DNA from: Mesorhizobium qingshengii | GTDB taxonomy: Bacteria > Pseudomonadota > Alphaproteobacteria > Rhizobiales > Rhizobiaceae | NCBI RefSeq assembly: GCF_027563465.1 | Contig: NZ_JAPFQA010000004.1 | Location: 344,296-408,295 of the forward strand | Length of the DNA stretch: 64,000 bases | Reading direction: 5' to 3' | Program-made: the position numbers and the translations under genes | Part shown: positions 36,019-45,981 of the stretch, in pieces | Layout of the letters: the number at the start of each line of letters is the position of its first letter | Position numbering within the stretch: the stretch's first letter is position 1 | The notes under the pieces: model-generated | What the model saw: only the letters and a program-made list of their open reading frames with translations | Databases searched by the model: none | Told to the model about the DNA's origin: nothing

Positions 36019-37183
36019 CAAGGCGCTGAAGATCGCGATCGTTGCCGGCGAGGAGTCCGGCGACCTGCTTGGCGCCGATATCGTGCGTTCGCTCGGCCGG
36101 GCGACCGGTCGCGAGGTGCAACTCGTCGGCCTCGGCGGCCGTCATCTGCAGGCGCTGGGACTGGCATCGCCGTTCGATGCCGGCGAGATCGCCCTCATGG
36201 GGTTCAGCGCGATCCTGCGTGACCTGCCGCGCCTGATGCGTCGGATCAACCAGCTGGCCAAAACCGTTGTGGACGAAAGGCCCGATTGCCTCGTCACCAT
36301 CGACAGTCCGGACTTTTCGTTGCGCGTCGCCAGGAAGGTGCGTGCGGCCAACCCTTCGATCCCGATCATCCACTATGTCTGCCCGAGCGTATGGGCGTGG
36401 CGGCCGGGCAGGGCGGCGGCGATGAAGCCGTATGTCGATCATATTCTCTGCATCCTGCCATTCGAGGTGAAGGAACTCGAGCGGCTGGGCGGCCCGCCCG
36501 GCACCTATGTCGGGCATCGCCTTACGCATGATGCGGGCGTGCTCGCGGCGGCCAGGGCGCAGGACCTGCCGCGCGACCTTGCCGGGGACCGCGTGAAGAC
36601 ACTGCTCGTCCTGCCCGGCTCGCGACGTGGCGAGGTGCGGCGGCTGCTCGACCCGTTCGGCGAAACGGTGTCGATGCTGCGCGCGCGCGGACATCGCCTG
36701 CGCCTGCTGCTGCCGACGGTTCCGCATGTCGCCGACCTCGTCAAATCGTCAGTCAACCGTTGGGATGAAAAGCCCGAGATCATCGTCGATCCCCAGCGCA
36801 AATGGCAGGCCTTCGGCAAGGCCGATGCCGCACTGATCGCGTCCGGGACGGTGTCGCTGGAATTGGCGCTGGCGGGGGTGCCGATGGTCTCGTGCTACAG
36901 GCTCGATCCCGTCGCCCGCGCCGTGGCGCCATACCTGCTGTCGGTCTGGTCGGCGCTGCTGCCCAATCTGATCGCGGACCGCGCGCTGGTTCCCGAATTC
37001 TACAACGAGTATGTCAGGCCGAACAATCTGGCCCGGCAGATGGAAGCGCTGTTCGCCGACAGCGGTATGCGCGCCTGGCAGAAGAGCGGATTTGCCGAGA
37101 TCACCCGGCGCATGGCGACCGACAAGCCATCCGGCGAGATCGCGGCGGGCATTGTGCTCCGTCACATAAAAAAAGCGCCCTGA
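36011..37183 (+). CDS. lpxB: lipid-A-disaccharide synthase
   Basis: A 390-residue GT19 glycosyltransferase that joins lipid X and UDP-2,3-diacylglucosamine to the beta-1,6 disaccharide. Visible blocks are IAIVAGEESGDLLGADIV, DSPDFSLRVARKVRA, HYVCPSVWAWRPGRAAAMKPYVDHILCILPFE, YVGHRL and LLVLPGSRRGEVRRLLDPF. The ATG at 36011 overlaps the lpxI end by eight bases. The stop codon lies within a strong hairpin that probably terminates the lpx operon. Confidence 0.97.
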   Translation: MADKALKIAIVAGEESGDLLGADIVRSLGRATGREVQLVGLGGRHLQALGLASPFDAGEIALMGFSAILRDLPRLMRRINQLAKTVVDERPDCLVTIDSPDFSLRVARKVRAANPSIPIIHYVCPSVWAWRPGRAAAMKPYVDHILCILPFEVKELERLGGPPGTYVGHRLTHDAGVLAAARAQDLPRDLAGDRVKTLLVLPGSRRGEVRRLLDPFGETVSMLRARGHRLRLLLPTVPHVADLVKSSVNRWDEKPEIIVDPQRKWQAFGKADAALIASGTVSLELALAGVPMVSCYRLDPVARAVAPYLLSVWSALLPNLIADRALVPEFYNEYVRPNNLARQMEALFADSGMRAWQKSGFAEITRRMATDKPSGEIAAGIVLRHIKKAP

Positions 37184-37194
37184 CGGGCGCCTTT
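37171..37194. terminator. terminator between lpxB and gltA, probably bidirectional
   Basis: GCGCCC (37175-37180) pairs with GGGCGC (37185-37190) around TGAC, with an A-run before it and a T-run after it. It overlaps the lpxB stop and lies 20 bases from the gltA stop, so it can serve both convergent genes. Confidence 0.8.
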
Positions 37195-37214
37195 TCCACT
37201 CCAGAGAGTCTCGA

Positions 37215-38543
37215 TCAGCGCTTGGCGATCGGCACGTAGTCACGCTCCGGTGCACCGGTGTAGAGTTGGCGCGGGCGGCCGATCTTCTGGCGCGGGTCCT
37301 CGATCATCTCCTTCCACTGGGCGATCCAGCCGACGGTGCGGGCGACCGCGAACAACACCGTGAACATGGTGGTGGGGAAGCCCAGCGCCTTCAACGTGAT
37401 GCCGGAATAGAAATCGACATTGGGGTAGAGCTTCTTTTCGATGAAATAGGGGTCGGTCAGCGCGATCTTTTCCAGTTCCATGGCTATGTCGAGCAGCGGA
37501 TCGTCCTTGATGCCAAGCTCGCCAAGAACCTCATGCGCCGTCTTCTGCATGATCTTGGCGCGCGGGTCGTAGTTCTTGTAGACGCGGTGGCCAAAGCCCA
37601 TCAGCCGGAACGGGTCGTTCTTGTCCTTGGCGCGAGCGATGAACTCCGGGATGTGGTCGACATGGCCGATCTCGCCCAGCATGTTCAGCGCCGCTTCGTT
37701 GGCGCCGCCATGGGCCGGGCCCCACAGGCAAGCGATACCGGCGGCGATGCAGGCGAACGGGTTGGCGCCCGACGAACCGGCGAGACGAACGGTCGAGGTC
37801 GAGGCGTTCTGCTCGTGATCGGCGTGCAGGATGAAGATGCGCTCCATGGCGCGCGCCAGCACCGGGTTGATCTTGTACTCCTCGCACGGCACGGCAAAGC
37901 ACATATGCAGGAAGTTGGCGGCGAAATTCAACTCGTTCTTCGGGTAAATGAAGGGCTGGCCGATGTGGTACTTGTAGGCCATCGCGGCGATCGTCGGCAT
38001 CTTGGCGATCAGCCGCATCGACGCCACCATGCGCTGGTAGGGATCGGAGATGTCGGTGGAGTCGTGGTAGAAGGCCGACAGCGCGCCGACCACGCCGCAC
38101 ATCACCGCCATCGGGTGCGCGTCGCGGCGGAAGCCGGTGAAGAAGCGCGACATCTGCTCGTGCACCATGGTGTGGCGCGTCACGCGGTAATCGAAGTCGT
38201 CCTTCTGCGCCTTGGTCGGCAATTCACCATAGAGCAGGAGATAGCAGACCTCGAGGAAATCGCCATGCTCGGCCAACTGGTCGATCGGATAGCCGCGGTG
38301 CAAGAGGATGCCGGCGTCGCCGTCGATGAAGGTGATTTCGGACTCGCAGCTCGCGGTCGAGGTGAAGCCGGGATCGTAGGTGAAGGCGCCAGTGGTGCTG
38401 TAGAGCGAGGCGATGTCGATGACGTCGGGCCCGACCGACCCACTTCGCACCTTGAACTCATGGGTCTTGCCTGCGAATTCGAGTTTTGCCGTGGCCTCCT
38501 GGGTCTTGCCGCCAAATTCCAGTTTTGTCGCAGCTTCGGTCAT
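37215..38543 (-). CDS. gltA: citrate synthase
   Basis: A 442-residue type II citrate synthase of the TCA cycle. The active-site His and Asp are seen in the blocks [41 protein letters not shown] and [17 protein letters not shown]. Unusual: the N-terminus contains a tandem duplication of a 13-residue unit around KLEFGGKT and KLEFAGKT (residues 5-29), visible in DNA as two 39-base units at 38461-38538. The rest is normal. The gene is convergent with lpxB, which is usual in rhizobia. Confidence 0.97.
   Translation of the reverse strand: MTEAATKLEFGGKTQEATAKLEFAGKTHEFKVRSGSVGPDVIDIASLYSTTGAFTYDPGFTSTASCESEITFIDGDAGILLHRGYPIDQLAEHGDFLEVCYLLLYGELPTKAQKDDFDYRVTRHTMVHEQMSRFFTGFRRDAHPMAVMCGVVGALSAFYHDSTDISDPYQRMVASMRLIAKMPTIAAMAYKYHIGQPFIYPKNELNFAANFLHMCFAVPCEEYKINPVLARAMERIFILHADHEQNASTSTVRLAGSSGANPFACIAAGIACLWGPAHGGANEAALNMLGEIGHVDHIPEFIARAKDKNDPFRLMGFGHRVYKNYDPRAKIMQKTAHEVLGELGIKDDPLLDIAMELEKIALTDPYFIEKKLYPNVDFYSGITLKALGFPTTMFTVLFAVARTVGWIAQWKEMIEDPRQKIGRPRQLYTGAPERDYVPIAKR
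38461..38538 (-). repeat. gltA: 39-bp tandem duplication inside gltA
   Basis: Two adjacent 39-base units (38461-38499 and 38500-38538) both begin TGGGTCTTGC on the plus strand and match at 30 of 39 positions by my count. They encode the repeated KLEF-x-GKT segment at the N-terminus of citrate synthase and keep the frame. Confidence 0.85.
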
Positions 38544-38726
38544 TGCAAACTCCTTCTTGTTTCCTCATGCCGGCAGCGGCAAATTGTGCAAGGCGACACG
38601 TCGAAATCACCGCAATGCGCGTATTCGCCACCGCATTTCAGGAGGTGCGTGCCAGATTGGGCCAAGGCCTAATGTTGCACTGCGAAACCCGCCTTTCAAT
38701 GCCAATCTTCTTGGGCCAGTTTGCTG

Positions 38727-40151
38727 CTAATCGATTTGATCGGATATGCGCGCCAGGCTTTCCTCGCGGCCGAGCACGGCAAGCACGTCGAACACGCCAG
38801 GCGAGGTGCTTTTGCCGGTCAGGGCGGCGCGCAAGGGCTGGGCCACGGCGCCGAGTTTATGGCCGCCTGCCTGCGCGTAGTCGCGGATCGCGGACTCTGC
38901 CGCCGCGGCCGTCCAGTCGCCTGAAACCGCGCTCAAGGCCTCGTGTGCGCCGCGCAGGATCTTGCGGGCATCGTCATTGAGCAAAAGCGCCGCCTTGTCG
39001 TCGATCGGCAGTGGTCGGGTGGCAAACAGGAAGGCGGCGCCATCGACAAGCTCGACCAGGGTCTTGGCGCGCTCTTTCAAACCTGGAAGTGCCGCCAGCA
39101 ACTGGGCCTTGTTCCTGTCGTCGAGGCGCGCGGCCATGGCCGGGCCACCCTCGAGATAGGGCAAGGTGGCGATGAATATCTCGAACAGCTCGGCATCGCT
39201 CATGCGCCGCATATGGACGCCGTTCAATGCCTCCAGCTTGGCGAAATCGAAGCGGGCCGCGCCCTTGTTGACGTCGCCGATGTCGAACCAGGAAATCATG
39301 TCCTTGATCGACATAATTTCGTCGTCACCATGGCTCCAGCCGAGGCGCGCCAGGTAATTGAGCAGCGCCTCCGGCAGATAGCCCATGGCGCGATAGGCCT
39401 CGACGCCGAGCGCGCCGTGCCGCTTCGACAGCTTGGCGCCATCGGCGCCGTGGATCAGCGGGATGTGCGACATCGACGGCACGTCCCAGCCCATGGCGTG
39501 ATAGATGACCGTCTGGCGGGCTGCGTTGGTCAGGTGATCGTCGCCACGGATGATGTGCGTGACACCCATGTCGTGGTCGTCGACGACGACGGCGTGCATG
39601 TAGGTCGGATTGCCGTCCGAGCGCAGGATAATGAAGTCGTCGAGATCCTTGTTGGGAAAGCGCACCTCGCCCTGCACGCGGTCGTGCACCACGGTCTCGC
39701 CCTCGGTCGGCGCCTTGATGCGGATAGCGCCCTTGACGCCTGCAGGCGCCTCGGACGGGGCGCGGTCGCGCCATTGTCCGTTGTAGCGCGGCGGCAGGCC
39801 CTTGGCGCGTGCTGCCTCGCGCATCGCTTCCAGTTCGGCAGGTGTTTCGTAGCTGTAGTAGGCCTTGCCCATGCGTACGAGTTCTTCAGCCACCTCGCGG
39901 TGGCGCGGGGCGCGCTCGAACTGCGACACCGGCTCGCCGTCCCAGGTCAGACCGAGCCAGGAAAGCCCGTCGAGAATGGCCGCGGTCGCAGCATCGGTCG
40001 AACGCTCCCTGTCGGTGTCCTCGATGCGCAGCAGCATGATGCCGCTGGTGTGCTTTGCATACAGCCAGTTGAACAGCGCCGTGCGGGCTCCGCCGATGTG
40101 CAGGAAGCCAGTGGGCGAGGGGGCAAAACGGGTGACGACCTTGTCGGGCAT
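38727..40151 (-). CDS. gltX: glutamate--tRNA ligase
   Basis: A 474-residue class Ib aminoacyl-tRNA synthetase. The HIGH-type motif is H18-I-G-G in [16 protein letters not shown], and the KMSKS-type motif is KLSKRHG near residue 245. [10 protein letters not shown], the MLLRIEDTD block and [11 protein letters not shown] are typical. Because the genome has GatCAB genes at the left of this window, this enzyme probably also charges tRNA(Gln) with glutamate, or a second GltX does. It is divergent from comEC. Confidence 0.97.
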   Translation of the reverse strand: MPDKVVTRFAPSPTGFLHIGGARTALFNWLYAKHTSGIMLLRIEDTDRERSTDAATAAILDGLSWLGLTWDGEPVSQFERAPRHREVAEELVRMGKAYYSYETPAELEAMREAARAKGLPPRYNGQWRDRAPSEAPAGVKGAIRIKAPTEGETVVHDRVQGEVRFPNKDLDDFIILRSDGNPTYMHAVVVDDHDMGVTHIIRGDDHLTNAARQTVIYHAMGWDVPSMSHIPLIHGADGAKLSKRHGALGVEAYRAMGYLPEALLNYLARLGWSHGDDEIMSIKDMISWFDIGDVNKGAARFDFAKLEALNGVHMRRMSDAELFEIFIATLPYLEGGPAMAARLDDRNKAQLLAALPGLKERAKTLVELVDGAAFLFATRPLPIDDKAALLLNDDARKILRGAHEALSAVSGDWTAAAAESAIRDYAQAGGHKLGAVAQPLRAALTGKSTSPGVFDVLAVLGREESLARISDQID

Positions 40152-40252
40152 GGAACTCTCGGGAAACGGCTGAAGCGGGTGTGGATGCGCGGACTTTCGC
40201 GCGTTGCGCGTTCATGTAGCATAGGGTGTCGAGGGCGCAAGGGGCAGACCCG

Positions 40253-42715
40253 ATGGCTGGACGAGGCTGGGGCTCGGATCAGGGCGAGGACGCCGCCATT
40301 GGCGTCAGCGAACGGTCCCTGTTTGCAACGCTTCCACCGGCCTCGCCGCGGTCGCCATTGCCCCTCGTGCCGAGCCCCGGAGACCAACCGTTTCAGGCGG
40401 ATGTCTCCACCCCCGTTCCGGTTGCCGGAGCCGGCGCGATCGTGCGTCTGCACCGGCAATTCGGTCGGGTTTCGCTGCCTCGCCTGCGCCATAGCGTGGC
40501 CACGGCGGCGGGCCTCGAACTTGACCGGGGCATTGCCTTCCTGCTGGTGCCAGTCTGCCTGGCTGGCGGAGCGGTCGGCTACTTTTCTCTGGCGGCGGAG
40601 CCTGACTTTGCAAAACCCGTCGCGGTCGTCGCCCTCGCGGGGTTCTGTGCGCTTGTCTCGCGTCCCTGGCAGAAAACCCATCTGTGCTTCATGGCAGCGT
40701 TGTTATGCGCGCTGGGCTTTCTTGCCGGCAAGGTCGAGACGTGGCGGGCCGGAACTCAGATGCTGGGCTCGGAGATCTCGACGCAAGTGACCGGCCGCGT
40801 CGTCTCGCTCGACCAGATGGAGAGCGGCCGTATTCGGCTGACCATCGACGTGACGTCGACCGCCCGGCCGAAATTGCGCTATATGCCGGAACGCGTTCGG
40901 CTTTCGGCGCGTAAAATACCGGCCGAGATAACCGCCGGCTCCCTGATATCGGGTTATGCCAAGCTGTTGCCGCCGACCGGCCCCGTGCGACCGAACAGCT
41001 ACGACTTTTCTTTCGATAGCTATTTCTCCGGCATAGGCGGCAGCGGCTTCTTCCTTGGCAATCCAAGGATCGTCGCGGCCGATGACGATGACATGCGGCT
41101 GGCGGCCCGTCTTTCCTCGGCGGTAGAAAATGCCCGCGAAGCCATCGCGGACCATATCAGGGGCAGCGTCGGTGGCGCCGAAGGCGAGATCGCCGCGGCG
41201 CTGATCGTCGGCGTGCGCGCCGGCATTCCCGATGAAATCAACGAAGCGATGCGGCGGACCGGCATCTATCACATCATTTCCATTTCCGGACTGCATATGG
41301 CGCTGGTCGCCGGCACCATCATGGGTTTGCTGCGCGGTGCCTTCGCCCTGTTTCCGGACTTTTCCGCGCGCCGGCCGGTCAAGAAATACGCGGCAGCCGC
41401 GGCACTTTTCTCGATCGCGGCCTATCTCATCATCTCGGGCATCGTCGTTGCCGCCGAGCGCAGCTTCATCATGCTGGCGGTGATGCTGGTTGCCGTGCTG
41501 TTCGATCGCGCGGCCCTGACCATGCGCAATCTGGCGATCTCGGCGATCGCCGTGATCGTGGTGTCGCCGCATGAGGTGGTCGGCCCAAGTTTCCAGATGT
41601 CGTTCGCCGCGACCGCGGCGCTGGTCGGGGCCTATGCCGGCTGGTCGGATTACCGCGCGGGGAAAACGAGACCGCCGCCGCCAAAGCGGTCGTTGCCCGG
41701 TTTCCTGACGCGAAAATTCCTGCTGGCGATGGGTGGCCTCGCCATGACCTCCATCATCGCCGGCAGCGCGACGGCGCTGTTTGCCATCTGGCATTTCCAG
41801 CGCGTGTCGCCGCTCAGCTTGTTCGCCAATCTGGCCATCATGCCGATCGTCTCGCTGGTGGTGATGCCTTTCGCCGTCCTCAGCGCGCTGGCGATGCCGT
41901 TTGGCGTCGATGGTCCCTTTCTCTACGTGATGGGCAAAGGCCTGACCGCGATGATCGCCTTGTCGGCGTGGATCTCGGAACGCTCGCCGATCGATGCCGT
42001 CGGGTTGATTTCACAACAATCCGTGCTGCTGGTGGCGATCGCCCTGGTCATTGCGACTATGGCGACGACATGGCTGCGGCTCTTGGCACTGCCATTCGCG
42101 CTTGCCGGCCTGTTGACCGTCTCGGATACGCGCACGCCGGATGTGCTGATCTCGGAGGACGCGAGGCTGGTGGCGCTGCCGATCGGCGGCGGCGAACTCG
42201 CGGTCAGCCGGGCGCGTCCGAACGAATTCACAGTTGACAACTGGAAACGCGCGCTGGCATCCGAAACCATTGTCGTGCCGGAGGTGTTCGACAAGGGAGA
42301 CGGACAATTCGACATCGCGGATTCCGCCGAACTGCCACCGGGAGCGCCCTTCTATTGCACCGCCGGCGTATGTCTCGCCAGGCACCCGTCTGGCGCGATC
42401 ATTGCGCATGTCGAGGACCGCAAGGATGCCTGGAAAGCCTGCGGCTTCGCGGAGCTGATCGTCATCAATGACGCGACGGCTTATGATCCCTGTCACGATC
42501 CGCTGGTTCTGGTCATCACCAAACGGCAACTCGCCCGCAAAGGCAGTGCGGCCGTCTTCTTCGATCGCCGATCGGCAATCATGCCAGCAACGGTCAGCTT
42601 CGCTGTGAACAGGCCATATCGACCCTGGCACACCCAGCGCAAATTCTCACGCGAGGCGAGGGGGTTGCCGCCCTATCGCAAACTTGAAAAGCAGCTTGCC
42701 AGCCCTGTTCAGTAG
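40253..42715 (+). CDS. ComEC/Rec2 family membrane protein
   Basis: An 820-residue integral membrane protein. A basic, unstructured N-terminus (about 100 residues) is followed by a DUF4131 OB-like domain (about 170-290) and the ComEC competence channel domain (about 320-620) with [43 protein letters not shown]. The C-terminal domain (about 640-760) aligns in position with the metallo-beta-lactamase domain but has no HXHXDH motif. In naturally competent bacteria ComEC carries DNA across the inner membrane; competence of this host is not shown. ATG 40253 is chosen with AAGGGG upstream; GTG 40226 is possible. Confidence 0.9.
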   Translation: MAGRGWGSDQGEDAAIGVSERSLFATLPPASPRSPLPLVPSPGDQPFQADVSTPVPVAGAGAIVRLHRQFGRVSLPRLRHSVATAAGLELDRGIAFLLVPVCLAGGAVGYFSLAAEPDFAKPVAVVALAGFCALVSRPWQKTHLCFMAALLCALGFLAGKVETWRAGTQMLGSEISTQVTGRVVSLDQMESGRIRLTIDVTSTARPKLRYMPERVRLSARKIPAEITAGSLISGYAKLLPPTGPVRPNSYDFSFDSYFSGIGGSGFFLGNPRIVAADDDDMRLAARLSSAVENAREAIADHIRGSVGGAEGEIAAALIVGVRAGIPDEINEAMRRTGIYHIISISGLHMALVAGTIMGLLRGAFALFPDFSARRPVKKYAAAAALFSIAAYLIISGIVVAAERSFIMLAVMLVAVLFDRAALTMRNLAISAIAVIVVSPHEVVGPSFQMSFAATAALVGAYAGWSDYRAGKTRPPPPKRSLPGFLTRKFLLAMGGLAMTSIIAGSATALFAIWHFQRVSPLSLFANLAIMPIVSLVVMPFAVLSALAMPFGVDGPFLYVMGKGLTAMIALSAWISERSPIDAVGLISQQSVLLVAIALVIATMATTWLRLLALPFALAGLLTVSDTRTPDVLISEDARLVALPIGGGELAVSRARPNEFTVDNWKRALASETIVVPEVFDKGDGQFDIADSAELPPGAPFYCTAGVCLARHPSGAIIAHVEDRKDAWKACGFAELIVINDATAYDPCHDPLVLVITKRQLARKGSAAVFFDRRSAIMPATVSFAVNRPYRPWHTQRKFSREARGLPPYRKLEKQLASPVQ

Positions 42716-43449
42716 CGCCTGATCAGTCCGACGAGCTTGCCTTGCACCTTGACCCTGTCCGGTCCGAAAATACGTGTTTCATAGGCCGGATTGGCGGCTT
42801 CGAGGGCAATAGAGGCACCCTTGCGGCGAAACCGCTTCAGCGTCGCCTCCTCGTCGTCCACCAGCGCCACGACGATCTCGCCCGGGCTTGCGGTATCGGC
42901 ATTGCGGATGATGACCGTATCGCCGTCGAAGATACCAGCCTCGATCATCGAGTCACCCTTGACCTCCAGCGCGTAGTGTTCGCCACCCATGATCATGTCC
43001 GGCGGCACCGAGATCGAATGCGTCTGATGCTGGATGGCGTCGATCGGCACACCGGCGGCGATGCGACCCATCACCGGGATCGACACCGCGGAGACCGCAT
43101 CGTCGTCATTGCCGGCCGAGGGCATGCGCGAAGACGCCGGCTTGATCTGCCGGCCAAGGCCGCCGCCTTGACCGAGGCTGCCCTGGATGACGCTTGGCGA
43201 GAACTTGCGCGCCGCATTGAGGCCGGGCGCGATCGAATCCGGCAGCCGCAGCACTTCCAGGGCGCGCGCGCGATTGGGCAGCCGGCGAATGAAACCGCGT
43301 TCCTCGAGCGCCGTGATCAGTCGATGAATTCCGGATTTTGAGGCAAGATCGAGCGCTTCCTTCATCTCGTCGAAGGAGGGCGGAATACCGCTTTCCTTGA
43401 GCCGTTCATGGATGAACATCAGCAGTTCATGTTGCTTGCGCGTCAGCAT
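42709..43449 (-). CDS. lexA: SOS response repressor LexA
   Basis: A 246-residue LexA. An N-terminal winged helix (residues 1-65: [35 protein letters not shown]) is followed by a longer linker than in E. coli. The S24 self-cleavage domain has the cleavage bond A132-G133 in MGRIAAGVP and the catalytic pair S167 (KGDSM) and K205 (ATLKR). The ATG at 43449 matches the conserved N-terminus. Two exact GTTC-N7-GTTC boxes and one imperfect box lie upstream, showing autoregulation. The 3' end overlaps comEC by seven bases. Confidence 0.97.
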   Translation of the reverse strand: MLTRKQHELLMFIHERLKESGIPPSFDEMKEALDLASKSGIHRLITALEERGFIRRLPNRARALEVLRLPDSIAPGLNAARKFSPSVIQGSLGQGGGLGRQIKPASSRMPSAGNDDDAVSAVSIPVMGRIAAGVPIDAIQHQTHSISVPPDMIMGGEHYALEVKGDSMIEAGIFDGDTVIIRNADTASPGEIVVALVDDEEATLKRFRRKGASIALEAANPAYETRIFGPDRVKVQGKLVGLIRRY

Positions 43450-43467
43450 GGCGGCCCCCGAGGCATT

Positions 43468-43482
43468 GAACGAGGTTTGAAC
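43468..43482 (-). promoter_or_regulatory. lexA: SOS box 1 of lexA (exact consensus)
   Basis: GAAC-GAGGTTT-GAAC on the plus strand is GTTC-N7-GTTC read in the lexA direction, the LexA-binding consensus of alphaproteobacteria. It ends 18 bases upstream of the lexA ATG. Confidence 0.8.
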
Positions 43483-43492
43483 CAGAATCGAA

Positions 43493-43507
43493 AAACAAAC
43501 CCAGAAC
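43493..43507 (-). promoter_or_regulatory. lexA: imperfect SOS-box-like site upstream of lexA
   Basis: AAAC-AAACCCA-GAAC on the plus strand differs from the GAAC-N7-GAAC consensus at one base. It lies between the two exact boxes and might add to repression. Confidence 0.45.
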
Positions 43508-43518
43508 AAACACTATCT

Positions 43519-43533
43519 GTTCCAGTTGTGTTC
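43519..43533 (+). promoter_or_regulatory. lexA: SOS box 2 upstream of lexA (exact consensus)
   Basis: GTTC-CAGTTGT-GTTC on the plus strand is an exact GTTC-N7-GTTC site, in the opposite orientation to box 1. The centres of the two exact boxes are 51 bases apart. It may serve lexA or a plus-strand transcript; no gene starts on the plus strand before 44730. Confidence 0.75.
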
Positions 43534-43829
43534 CGCAACCGTTTAAAGTTTAGTGAATTTGTTAAGACGGCTGAAGTTATTTGGCGCTCGGCGGCGGGCC
43601 GTGATCGCTGCTCGCCCGCCGCCGCTGTGCGCTTGCACGCGTTGAAATTGTTTTGGTTAACGGCCTGTGGACCAGCCTGTGCCGAGGCTTGGCATCCGTC
43701 GCCGACAGACATCGGGAAGGGCTTTTTCACCTTCACCAATCGTTCACCCGCCGTGAACGAAACGAAGCCAAAACGCCAACTTTTGCCCGAGAAACGCCTA
43801 TGTTGGCCTAGCCGCTGTCCGTCACTACG
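43534..43829. other. intergenic region between lexA operators and the GntR gene
   Basis: No gene is convincing here. A perfect ten-base stem GGCGGCGGGC / GCCCGCCGCC occurs at 43590-43623 with a 14-base loop. The rest carries scattered AT-rich patches. No T-run follows the hairpin. A small RNA cannot be excluded but nothing specific supports one. Confidence 0.5.
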
Positions 43830-44564
43830 TCACCGCTTGTTTGTGCCGCCGTCGCCGGCATGGACATAGACATGCAGTGTATAGCCGATATGGGCTGTCA
43901 TCAGCGCTTTCGCGCGTTCGATGTTACGATCCAGCGCCGCTTCCATGAGCGCGGTATGATGTTCGATCGCGACGGCCTGGCGCAACGCCTGCATGGCCTC
44001 CTCATAGCCATGCAGCAGGCCGATGGCCGCCCGCAACGTTGGCGCCAGGCCAAGGAAGCGGTGATGGCGACGCAACTGATCCGCGATGGTGGACTGGAAG
44101 TTGAGCAGCCAGGGGGATGTTGCCGCGCTGAGCAGCGCCGCGTGGAAAGCCTCGTGCCTTTCGTCCCATTCGTCGACCACGTCGTCGGATTGGTCGTCGA
44201 CCGCGGTCTTGCAGCGCGACAGCCGGTAATGGGCGGTGACGACGGCATCTTCCCATTCATGACCGCCTTTCTCGATCGATTCCTGGAGCAGAGGCAGCTC
44301 AATCACCAACCTGGCGCGTGACAGGTCTTCCAGTTCGGCGCGCGAGACCGGAGCGACGGCGAAGCCGCGATTGCTGATGGAAGTCACCAGGCGCTCGGCC
44401 TCCAGCCGCGACAGCGCTTCGCGCAACGGTGTCCAGCCGATGCCATAGCCATTGCGCAGCGCGCTGAGCTTGAGCGGCGCGCCGGGCCTCAGGCGGGTCG
44501 TGAGGATATCGCGACGCAACAGCCTGTAGGCCGCTTCAGTCTTCGAGTGTCCTTCATCCAACAT
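43830..44564 (-). CDS. GntR family (FCD) transcriptional regulator
   Basis: A 244-residue regulator. The N-terminal winged helix is visible as YRLLRRDILTTRLRPGAPLKLSALRNGYGIGWTPLREALSRLEAERLV (about residues 12-59), and the helical FCD effector domain contains DEWDERHEAFHAALLSAA and AVAIEHHTALMEAALDRNIERAKALMTAHI with metal/ligand-binding His residues. I chose the ATG at 44564. It is divergent from kynU with AT-rich palindromes between, so it is likely the local repressor of kynurenine catabolism. The ligand could be kynurenine or anthranilate; that is inference. Confidence 0.9.
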   Translation of the reverse strand: MLDEGHSKTEAAYRLLRRDILTTRLRPGAPLKLSALRNGYGIGWTPLREALSRLEAERLVTSISNRGFAVAPVSRAELEDLSRARLVIELPLLQESIEKGGHEWEDAVVTAHYRLSRCKTAVDDQSDDVVDEWDERHEAFHAALLSAATSPWLLNFQSTIADQLRRHHRFLGLAPTLRAAIGLLHGYEEAMQALRQAVAIEHHTALMEAALDRNIERAKALMTAHIGYTLHVYVHAGDGGTNKR

Positions 44565-44595
44565 CGTTGCCCATCCGCGGAGTGCAGGCCTAAGG

Positions 44596-44635
44596 TTATA
44601 TATCAAAGGCTTCCATGGCGTAAATTATATATAAT
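44596..44635. promoter_or_regulatory. candidate GntR operator pair between the GntR gene and kynU
   Basis: TTATATAT occurs at 44596-44603 and again at 44625-44632; the second is inside the perfect 12-base palindrome ATTATATATAAT (44624-44635). The region is strikingly AT-rich compared with its surroundings and lies between divergent regulator and target genes. Confidence 0.5.
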
Positions 44636-44729
44636 ATTTGACACAAACCAGCAGACTGCGCATGATCGGCACGCCGATTTCACTTGTCGTGTTTATCAGG
44701 GCGCGTTTATGCGCGGAGGACGATCGATC

Positions 44730-45977
44730 ATGAATGCAGCTCCCGATCTCGCGGCAATCGAGGCGATGGATGCCGCGGATCCGTTGCGCTCCATGCGCGA
44801 TCGCTTCGTCTTGCCGGAAGGGGTGATCTATCTCGACGGCAATTCGCTGGGTGCCGCTTCACCCGCCGTCTTCAACGAGATCCAGAAGGCCGCGACGCAT
44901 GAATGGGCGCAGGACCTCATTCGTGCCTGGAACACCGCCGGCTGGTTCGACATGCCGGTCGCGCTCGGCGACCAGCTCGGACGCCTGATCGGCGCCGCCG
45001 CTGGCCAGACGGTGGTCTGCGATACGACCTCGATCAACATCTACAAGGTGCTGCATGCGGCGCTTGGCATGCGGCCAGACCGGTCGGTCATCGTCGCCGA
45101 GGGCGACAGCTTTCCAACCGACCTCTATATGGCCGAAGGCGTGGCCTCGACGCGACCGGGCACTGTGCTGCGGCTTGAGGGCGTCGATGCGCCAACCATC
45201 GAAGAGCTGATCGATGAGCGCGTCGCCGTCATCCTGGTCAACCACGTCAATTACAAATCCGGCCAGTTGCGCGACATGGCGACACTGACGCGCAAGGCCC
45301 ATCAAGCCGGCGCGCTGATCGTCTGGGACCTCTGCCACACGGCGGGTGCCTTGCCGGTCGAGCTCGACGGCGCCAATGCCGATTTCGCTGTCGGCTGCAC
45401 CTACAAGTACCTCAATGGGGGCCCGGGCTCGCCGGCCTTCATCTATGCCGCGAAGCGCCACCATGGCGATGTCCGCCAGCCGCTCAGCGGCTGGTGGGGC
45501 CATGCGCGGCCTTTCGCCTTCGAACAGGGCTATGCGGCCGGCGTCGGCATCCGCCGGTTCTTGTGCGGCACGCAGCCGGTATTGTCGATGCGGGCGCTCA
45601 AGGGCGCGCTGGACCTCTGGGACGAGGTCGACATGGCGGCGGTGCGCGAGAAGAGCATCGCGCTGACCGAGCTGTTCATCCGGCTTGTCGAAGCCAGATG
45701 CGGCGCCTTCGGCCTCGAACTCGAAAGCCCGCGCAACGGCAATGAGCGCGGCAGCCAGGTGTCGTTCCTCCACCCGCATGGCTACCAGGTGATGCGCGCC
45801 TTGATCGAGCGTGGCGTGATCGGTGATTTCCGCGCGCCGTCGACCATCCGCTTCGGCTTCACGCCGCTCTATGTCGGCTACAGGGACGTCTTCCAGGCGG
45901 TCGAGGTGCTGGAGGATATCCTGCGCACCGGCGCCTGGCAGGACGCCCGCTTCGCGGTCAAAACGGCGGTTACTTGA
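44730..45977 (+). CDS. kynU: kynureninase
   Basis: A 415-residue PLP-dependent fold-type I enzyme that splits kynurenine to anthranilate and alanine. The PLP Lys is K226 in VGCTYKYLNGGPGSPAF. Other family blocks are IYLDGNSLGAASPAVF, VIVAEGDSFPTDLYMAEG, HVNYKSGQLRDM and WDLCHTAGALPVELDGA. GCGGAGGA is a strong ribosome site before the ATG at 44730. It is convergent with the dioxygenase gene (5-base gap) and divergent from the GntR gene, in a catabolic block inserted between lexA and moeA. Confidence 0.96.
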   Translation: MNAAPDLAAIEAMDAADPLRSMRDRFVLPEGVIYLDGNSLGAASPAVFNEIQKAATHEWAQDLIRAWNTAGWFDMPVALGDQLGRLIGAAAGQTVVCDTTSINIYKVLHAALGMRPDRSVIVAEGDSFPTDLYMAEGVASTRPGTVLRLEGVDAPTIEELIDERVAVILVNHVNYKSGQLRDMATLTRKAHQAGALIVWDLCHTAGALPVELDGANADFAVGCTYKYLNGGPGSPAFIYAAKRHHGDVRQPLSGWWGHARPFAFEQGYAAGVGIRRFLCGTQPVLSMRALKGALDLWDEVDMAAVREKSIALTELFIRLVEARCGAFGLELESPRNGNERGSQVSFLHPHGYQVMRALIERGVIGDFRAPSTIRFGFTPLYVGYRDVFQAVEVLEDILRTGAWQDARFAVKTAVT

Positions 45978-45981
45978 GAAA

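Noticed and set aside
38943..40790. A 615-codon plus-strand frame opposite gltX running into comEC
   Set aside because: Antisense of gltX in its first part and out of frame with comEC in the rest.
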